Both the position numbers and the translations under genes were made by a program. A DNA stretch of 64,000 bases from Caenibius tardaugens NBRC 16725 (GTDB lineage Bacteria > Pseudomonadota > Alphaproteobacteria > Sphingomonadales > Sphingomonadaceae): assembly GCF_003860345.1 (NCBI RefSeq), contig NZ_CP034179.1, forward strand, positions 806,001-870,000, in the 5' to 3' direction. The notes beneath the pieces were generated by a model. That model saw only the letters and a list, made by a program, of their open reading frames with translations. It had not been told where the DNA came from and did no database searches. Below, in pieces: positions 58,537 through 64,000 of the stretch (position 1 is its first letter; every line of letters begins with the position of its first letter).

Positions 58537-60690
58537 TCAATATTCGAATGTGAGTTCAAGACCATAGGTTCGCGGATCGCCAAAAAAGACAGCCGGCAGA
58601 ACACCATTGAAATGAGCGGTGTAATATTTCTTGTCGGTGAGGTTCTTGCCAAAAGCCGACAGTCGCCATGATCCGAAACCGATGGGGATATCGGATAGCG
58701 TCAGCCGTGCATTGAGCAAGCCGTAGTGGCCAATGATATACCGAGCGTCGCTTGTCGAAGTGAACTTTTTGCTCTGCATGAAATAGTCGACATATGCGGT
58801 CAGCGAGCCGATTGGCGTTTCCGGAAACTCATATTGCAAGTTCGTCGTCAGCGTATGACGGGGTGCCTCCACAAAGGAAAAGCGATCTGCGATATTGTTT
58901 CCCGTTATGGGATCGACGATCCTGTCATATCCCGCATCGAGATAAGCATAATTGACGCCGAACGTCAGGCTACGCACCGGGCGCGCGGTGATGTCGAGCT
59001 CAATCCCCTTGATCGTCGCCTTGCCTGCATTGAACGTGTCGGTGATGCCAGGGTTTACAGGATCGGTCTGCAAGTTTACCTGAATACCCTTATACTTGCT
59101 GACAAACCCGGCGATATTGAGGCGCAACCGGTTATCGAGCCAACTGGACTTCAGACCCAATTCGAATGAGTCGAGCGTCTCGGGATCAAACCCTTGCTCG
59201 AACCGCGCGATCGAACTTGCGCGGACGCTATAGCCACCGGACTTATAGCCGCGCGCCCATTTGGCGTAGACATTGACGTCATCGGTCACGTCATAGCCAA
59301 CAATGAGGCCGGGGCTGACGTTCGAGAAACTTCTGTCGCCCGTCCCCGTCGGCCCGACGGTCGGCACGCCTATGGCCGGTACGAAGGTCTGCTGCAGCGT
59401 GGCGCGACGTTCGTCACGCGACCAGCGCAGGCTGGGCGTCACATACAGACCGTCGAGAAACGCCGGACGGAACGTCATCTGACCATAAACGGCATAGGCC
59501 TTGTTATCGATCGTCACGGTCCGATTCAGACGAGGCCGGCTCACAAGACGCGTCAGATCGAAGCTGCTCGCGCTTTCGTCGAAATAATATGCACCAAACA
59601 CATATTCCAGCCGCCCATCCATCGCCTTACCGACGGCCTGAACTTCCTGAGTCCATTGCTTCTGTTTCTGGTCGAAATCGACCGCGAGCAATGGAAACGG
59701 CCCATTCGCGCCGGTGAGATAATCCTGATTCAGGACATTTTCGAGTTCGCGGTACCCTGTGATCGATTTGAGCGTCAGACCGTCGGTCACATCCCAGCTG
59801 GCGGTCAGATTATGGCCCTGCGCAACCACATCGTTGCGCCTCAGGTTGTTCACAAACGGCGAACCGGCGATCGGGCGCTCGGCCATTGCCGGATAGAAAG
59901 GCGACTGAACGATATAGCTTGGCGTATCGTTCATGTCGGATCGGTCATAGGTGTAGCGCAGATCGATCGCGTCGGTGGGCGCCCACCGGACGGCGGCGCG
60001 ATAGGCGCTGCGTCGTTGATCGCCCCAGCGCTTGATGCCGGTGCCCGGGTTTTTGACAAATCCGTCCTTCTGCGCGTGCAGATAGCCGAGTTCGATCGCG
60101 AGCGTGTCGCCAACCGGAATATTTACCCGGGTGCGCGCGCGGAACTGGTCATAATTGCCGTAAGTGAGCGACTGTTTGACCCCGAACCTGCCCAGATCCG
60201 GCGCGCGCGTGATATAGTTGATGGCGCCGCCCGTTGCATTGCGACCGTAGAGCGAGCCTTGCGGACCGCGCAGGACCTCGATGCGCTCAAGCTCGGCGAC
60301 TTCCATCGACAAACCCTGGCTTCGCGCGATGTAAACGCCGTCGAGATAGATCGCGACTGATGGATCCTGCGTGATCTGATCGTCATTATTGCCAACGCCG
60401 CGTATGAACACGCGAGCGGTTGTCGCGCTGCCTGGATGGGGAGTGACCTGCAGGCTGGGCACCACCGAACGCAAGTCCGTGATATCATTGATGCCTTTGG
60501 CTTCCAAGGCGGCCGACGTCAGGGCTGCCATGGAAATCGGCGTGTCCTGAAGCGATTCAGCCCGCTTCTGCGCAGTAACGACAATTTCCTCGACCCCGCC
60601 AGCATACGCGGCGACCTCTTGCGCGTATGCAGATTGAACGGCAATCGCGCTGCAAGTAACAGCCAACAAAGATAGACGTATCTTACCCAT
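58537..60690 (-). CDS. TonB-dependent outer-membrane receptor
   Basis: A 717-residue receptor starting at ATG 60690 with AAGGGGG six bases upstream; an in-frame TTG at 60705 is less likely. Signal peptide (LSLLAVTCSAIAVQSAYAQ), TonB box EEIVVTAQKRAESLQDTPIS, plug with VFIRGVGNND and IEVLRGPQGSLYGRNATGGAINY, then a barrel ending GLELTFEY. The last residues end in Tyr rather than Phe, still normal. It is downstream of the arylsulfatase at 60832 on the same strand, 141 bases apart, so the two are probably co-expressed: sulfated ligand binding and desulfation. Ligand not determinable. Confidence 0.93.
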   Translation of the reverse strand: MGKIRLSLLAVTCSAIAVQSAYAQEVAAYAGGVEEIVVTAQKRAESLQDTPISMAALTSAALEAKGINDITDLRSVVPSLQVTPHPGSATTARVFIRGVGNNDDQITQDPSVAIYLDGVYIARSQGLSMEVAELERIEVLRGPQGSLYGRNATGGAINYITRAPDLGRFGVKQSLTYGNYDQFRARTRVNIPVGDTLAIELGYLHAQKDGFVKNPGTGIKRWGDQRRSAYRAAVRWAPTDAIDLRYTYDRSDMNDTPSYIVQSPFYPAMAERPIAGSPFVNNLRRNDVVAQGHNLTASWDVTDGLTLKSITGYRELENVLNQDYLTGANGPFPLLAVDFDQKQKQWTQEVQAVGKAMDGRLEYVFGAYYFDESASSFDLTRLVSRPRLNRTVTIDNKAYAVYGQMTFRPAFLDGLYVTPSLRWSRDERRATLQQTFVPAIGVPTVGPTGTGDRSFSNVSPGLIVGYDVTDDVNVYAKWARGYKSGGYSVRASSIARFEQGFDPETLDSFELGLKSSWLDNRLRLNIAGFVSKYKGIQVNLQTDPVNPGITDTFNAGKATIKGIELDITARPVRSLTFGVNYAYLDAGYDRIVDPITGNNIADRFSFVEAPRHTLTTNLQYEFPETPIGSLTAYVDYFMQSKKFTSTSDARYIIGHYGLLNARLTLSDIPIGFGSWRLSAFGKNLTDKKYYTAHFNGVLPAVFFGDPRTYGLELTFEY

Positions 60691-60831
60691 TTTATCCCCC
60701 TTCAATTCAGATACATGAATGCTGAAAACGACTTAATGATACGCTGCCTATGATGGAGGATCGACCGAAGCTGATCACCTCGATCAATCCACCAATTTCC
60801 AAATAGTTATGGCATAGACACTAATGCCCGC

Positions 60832-63153
60832 CTACAGCGCCGGCTCCTCGATAGGTGTTGAGGCGATCGTAATCTGGCGGATCTTGCCAGACAATGGATT
60901 GGGCCCATCATAATCGGGTGAAACAATACTGTCGCTATCGGAGCCGATATCCATCGTTTCGCTAGAAGAGAAAAAGCTGACCGGTAGCGGACCCGCAATA
61001 TCACCCGACGCGATCTCACTGCCGTTAGCGTCGATGCGTATGCGAGCCCCTTCCGACGCTCGTTCAAATTTGAGGGTCAATTGAACCGAACCGGCGGGCA
61101 AAGACGCCTTGGCCGCGATGCGCTTCACGGTAGAATTGATATTGGCGATGGCGAATATCGGTCTACCGTCCAGCAGGTAGAAGGACATGCCGCCCTGATC
61201 GCCACCAACCGCCATGACGACGCCATTGGCACGTGTCGGAAGCTCGAGATTCGCGGTCAGGCTAAATGCCGGCCCATTAACCGGTGGGGCCAACGCCATC
61301 GGGATACGCGGCACAGCGCCCTTATAGGTCCAGACCCGATCGCTTGTGGATAGCGCCGCTTTCGCCTGTGCTGCCTGGCTTATGTTGGTCAAAGGATAGA
61401 CGTTGTTCGCACGAGCCAGCTGATCGAATAGCGTCAGCATCGACTTCAACCGCGCGGGCTCAGCCGCTGCCAAATTCTTCTGCTCGTTGATGTCCTGATC
61501 GACGTGATAAAGTTCCCAGCCCTTATCGGTGATGGGCGATGAGTTCAGGAAGTTCCACGTTTTGAGGCTATAAGGAATGACTGCCTTCCAGCCCTGCGCC
61601 CAGACCGCGCGATTGCCGAACATCTCATAATATTGCGACTGTTTATTGGTGGGCGCCCGCGCATCGCCAAAGCTGTAGACCATGCTCGCGCCATCGAACG
61701 ACATCTGCTTCTCGCCATGCACGATGGCCGCCGGAGCGACCTTGACACTGTCGAGAATAGTCGGCGTGAGATCGGTGACGTGGTGGTATTGCGTTCGAAT
61801 CTCGCCCTTTGCCGCGATGCCTTTCGGCCATGACACGATCAGCGGTACGCGCGTTCCGCCCTCATACGCCGTCTGCTTATAATAGCGAAAGGGTGTATTG
61901 CCGGCGACGGCCCACCCCATTGGGTAATGCGGATAGGTTTGCGGGCCGCCCCAGGCTTCATAATATTTAAGATTCTCAGACAACGTCGGTTTGCGGCTGC
62001 TCATCAAAAAATGCTCGTCGTACAGTCCGTCCAATCCGCCCTCGGCGCTGGCGCCGTTATCCGCAGTGACCACGATAAGCGTATTGTCGAACTCTCCGCG
62101 CTCCTTCAGCGCCGCAAGGATTCGTCCAAATTCCGCGTCGGCATGACTAAGTTGAGCAGCGAAGGCCTCCATCGCTCTCGCATAGCTGCGTTTCTGATCG
62201 GCGCTCAGGCTATTCCACGCAGGCATGCTTTCGGGGCGAGGCGGCAGGGTCGTGCCCTGCGGTACGATCCCGAGCGCCTTCTGGCGGCGCAAAACCTCCT
62301 CACGCGCCTTGTCCCAACCCATATCGAAGCGTCCGCGATATCGCTTCAGATAGGCTTCAGGGGCATGGTGTGGCGCATGTGTCGCGCCCGTCGCCCAATA
62401 CAGCAAGAAAGGCCGCTTATGGGCGGCGGCATCGCGCGCATTGATCCAATTGATTGCATGCTCGGCCAGATCGGCGGTCAAATGATATTCGGGATCATGC
62501 GTCAATGGCGCTGGCTGATGATCCGACCATAGCACCGGTGCAAAATTATTGGTGTCCGGCCACAGGAAGCCGTAAAAACGATCAAATCCCTGCCCGCTCG
62601 GCCAATAGGTGAAAGGCCCCGCCGCCGACGCGTCTTCCGAAGGCAGATGATCCCATTTGCCGAGCGCATAAGTGATATAACCCGCAGACCGCAGATTATC
62701 GGCGATCGTTCCAGCCGCGCGCGGTATGCGTGCATCGTAACCCGGGAAACCTGTGGCAAGCGCCACATGGCCGCCGGAATGAATGCGATGCGGATTGCGG
62801 CCAGTAAGGAAGGCGGCGCGGCTCGCCGAACAGATAGGCGTGGTATGGTAATTGGAATAGCGCAGCCCCTGACGGGCCAGCTGGTCGAGATTGGGCGTGT
62901 CGATCAGTCCACCATAACTGCCGAGCTGACCAAATCCGAGGTCATCAATCATCCATATCAATACATTGGGAGAACCCGCGGGAGCGTTCCTCTCGGCTGG
63001 CCATGCCGGGACCGACTCGTCGTAAGTCTTGCCAATCCGACCAGTGAACGCCGGCTCCCGCGCCATGACCGGAAATGCAAGCAAATGGATGTTCGCGACC
63101 GCAAGGGCTGCCATGGCCAGCGACCTGGTTACCGCGCCATATCCGTGAGCCAT
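60832..63153 (-). CDS. Exported arylsulfatase (CSASR active site)
   Basis: A 773-residue type I sulfatase. I start at ATG 63153 (MAHGYGAVTRSLAMAALAVA), preceded by AAGGAAGAGG; the frame runs 16 codons further up. After the signal peptide, NVLIWMIDDLGFGQLGSYGG gives the metal-binding Asp pair and C108-SASR followed by AAFLTGR is the formylglycine site. LGKWDHLP and LIVVTADNGASAEGG follow, with the same C-terminal beta domain as the other sulfatases (GMSFYLLDGRPIFA). It is less like the tandem pair at 40-45 kb than those are like each other. Probably acts on a different sulfate ester. Confidence 0.93.
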   Translation of the reverse strand: MAHGYGAVTRSLAMAALAVANIHLLAFPVMAREPAFTGRIGKTYDESVPAWPAERNAPAGSPNVLIWMIDDLGFGQLGSYGGLIDTPNLDQLARQGLRYSNYHTTPICSASRAAFLTGRNPHRIHSGGHVALATGFPGYDARIPRAAGTIADNLRSAGYITYALGKWDHLPSEDASAAGPFTYWPSGQGFDRFYGFLWPDTNNFAPVLWSDHQPAPLTHDPEYHLTADLAEHAINWINARDAAAHKRPFLLYWATGATHAPHHAPEAYLKRYRGRFDMGWDKAREEVLRRQKALGIVPQGTTLPPRPESMPAWNSLSADQKRSYARAMEAFAAQLSHADAEFGRILAALKERGEFDNTLIVVTADNGASAEGGLDGLYDEHFLMSSRKPTLSENLKYYEAWGGPQTYPHYPMGWAVAGNTPFRYYKQTAYEGGTRVPLIVSWPKGIAAKGEIRTQYHHVTDLTPTILDSVKVAPAAIVHGEKQMSFDGASMVYSFGDARAPTNKQSQYYEMFGNRAVWAQGWKAVIPYSLKTWNFLNSSPITDKGWELYHVDQDINEQKNLAAAEPARLKSMLTLFDQLARANNVYPLTNISQAAQAKAALSTSDRVWTYKGAVPRIPMALAPPVNGPAFSLTANLELPTRANGVVMAVGGDQGGMSFYLLDGRPIFAIANINSTVKRIAAKASLPAGSVQLTLKFERASEGARIRIDANGSEIASGDIAGPLPVSFFSSSETMDIGSDSDSIVSPDYDGPNPLSGKIRQITIASTPIEEPAL

Positions 63154-63523
63154 ACATCCTCTTCCTTTATAATTTCTTCGCAGACAACTTTCGAATTTCA
63201 ATTCCGCAAGGCATAATAAAAAATATTGTGAGTCTGACCCGCAACAAATAAGTAACGAGGCAGACCGACTCCGGCTCTTATGCTATACTCCATTAACCGA
63301 TAGCGAGCTTGCACCCGCAAAAAGGGACCGGTCGACGCTGCGCCATCAACGCCAAACAAAAAATTTCAAGGCGGGCCATTAGCCTGAGGCCCCCTGAATG
63401 CCACCATCCACTATCCACCAGCCCCATTGAGCACATACGTTAGCGATCGACAAAATATATTGTCAACGACAATATGTGTTGTCAACAACAATTTGCTAGC
63501 GCACCTGCGTCACTAGGTTTCGT
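63154..63523. other. Upstream region of the sulfatase gene
   Basis: 370 bases without a gene. They hold the two operator-like repeats (63449-63483) and should contain the promoter for the minus-strand sulfatase-receptor pair. Confidence 0.5.
63449..63483. promoter_or_regulatory. Tandem operator-like palindromes
   Basis: Two copies of GACAA-N6-TTGTC (63449-63464 and 63468-63483) are separated by AAC, and a partial third copy (AACAA) follows. The 19-base period puts the two sites nearly two helix turns apart. It fits a dimeric regulator such as TetR or MarR binding cooperatively upstream of the sulfatase gene. Confidence 0.55.
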
Positions 63524-63551
63524 GGTGGTGTCAAAAGGATGGCCCCACCCT
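63524..63551 (+). repeat. IS6 left-end remnant
   Basis: GGTGGTGTCAAAAGGATGG and a few more bases, then cut by an IS3 end at 63552. Confidence 0.75.
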
Positions 63552-63597
63552 TGACCGGCCCCCACCGAGTGGTCCGTGTTATTTGTTAGTGTAAAAC
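63552..63597 (-). repeat. IS3 right-end remnant
   Basis: TGACCGGCCCCCACCGAGTG and the next 26 bases equal the inverted right end of the IS3 element at 14776-16041. It lies between two IS6 left ends. Confidence 0.8.
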
Positions 63598-64000
63598 GGT
63601 GGTGTCAAAAGGATGGCCCCACCCTCCCCTTGCCGTTAACCTGAGCGGATGAGCAAGACGCCAAATCCGTTCAAATATTTTCACTCATCGCCTGAGGTGA
63701 TCCGCCTCGTAGTGATGATGTACGTCAGGTTTCCCCTGTCGCTGCGGAATGTCGAAGACCTGCTTTTCGAGAGGGGAATCGATCTTTGCCATGAGACGGT
63801 ACGGCTGTGGTGGAATCGTTTCGGGCCGTTGTTCGCTGCGGACATTCGCCGCCAGCGTGTGCAACGAATGCGTGGTTTTCGGCACTGGCGCTGGCATTTG
63901 GACGAGATGTATGTCCGACTGAACGGCGAGATGGTTTATTTGTGGCGGGCAGTTGATCATGAGGGCGAAGTTCTCGAAAGCTACGTCACGAAGAAACGCG
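63598..64000 (+). mobile_element. IS6-family element, copy F (cut by window edge)
   Basis: The left end GGTGGTGTCAAAAGG starts at 63598. The element continues past the window. It agrees almost base for base with copy B (14095-14775). Confidence 0.88.
63649..64000 (+). CDS. IS6-family transposase, partial (copy F)
   Basis: The frame from ATG 63649 is open to the window edge (~117 codons): MSKTPNPFKYFHSSPEVIRL to ESYVTKKR, with the first catalytic Asp in WHLDEMY. One visible difference from copy B is a C-to-G change near 63947. Whether the rest is intact cannot be seen. Confidence 0.88.
   Translation, partial: MSKTPNPFKYFHSSPEVIRLVVMMYVRFPLSLRNVEDLLFERGIDLCHETVRLWWNRFGPLFAADIRRQRVQRMRGFRHWRWHLDEMYVRLNGEMVYLWRAVDHEGEVLESYVTKKR

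Noticed and set aside
59194-60360. 388-residue open frame on the plus strand
   Set aside because: Antisense of the TonB receptor; typical shadow in GC-rich DNA.

Overview
The window looks like an accessory region (plasmid or genomic island) of an alphaproteobacterium, most likely a sphingomonad (Novosphingobium/Sphingobium type). The evidence is the set of large TonB-dependent receptors, a MucR/Ros regulator, a sphingomonad-style small tyrosine recombinase, DUF2924/DUF3489 proteins beside a large serine recombinase, and a dense load of IS6, IS3, IS5 and IS110 elements. This is inference from protein families; there is no rRNA or core gene in the window to confirm it.

Layout. 1-2760: the 3' part of a SIR2-HerA pair (known antiphage system). 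3598-6957: a ParB-domain DNA methyltransferase, a DUF5681 protein, a small basic protein and a convergent Mrr-like nuclease. 6958-9334: IS110, a broken IS6 copy and pieces of IS6/IS1111. 9337-13953: TonB receptor, phosphodiesterase and TetR regulator, bounded exactly by IS6 ends. 13954-16041: IS6 remains and an IS3-family element. 16299-20489: LysR regulator, sterol-desaturase-family membrane enzyme, tyrosine recombinase, arylamine N-acetyltransferase and a small zinc-ribbon protein. 20967-29081 (minus): four genes with 4-base overlaps (AAA/DUF4143, STAND-NTPase with a nuclease-like tail, second AAA/DUF4143, LA2681-type HEPN), the best candidate here for an undescribed defence system. 29326-34153: MucR, serine recombinase, DUF2924, DUF3489 and a Fic enzyme. 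34197-36650: IS pile-up. 36669-45146: TetR, a frameshifted TonB receptor and two tandem arylsulfatases. 45161-50967: IS3, IS6 and an IS1111 element, with fragments of a fourth sulfatase and an SDR. 50983-57694: MarR regulator and an operon whose central genes closely resemble IpdC, IpdF and EchA20 of steroid C/D-ring (HIP) breakdown. 58537-63153 (minus): TonB receptor and a third arylsulfatase. 63524-64000: nested IS ends.

How it fits together. The 36.7-63.2 kb half reads as a catabolic island: outer-membrane receptors import a ligand, exported sulfatases remove sulfate, and the 51.8-57.7 kb operon handles late steroid-ring CoA intermediates. Sulfated steroids are a reasonable but unproven substrate. 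The 1-34 kb half is richer in defence and element-maintenance functions. IS6 copies of several ages bracket the modules and probably drove their assembly.

The most striking DNA-level signal is the IS1111-type element at 49574-50960. It sits inside the terminal repeat of an IS6 element, and the noncoding stretch after its transposase contains short segments matching both halves of that target, as expected of a bridge/seek guide RNA. A second partial copy at 46390-46605 carries altered guide segments, one of which matches a different IS6 end subtype.
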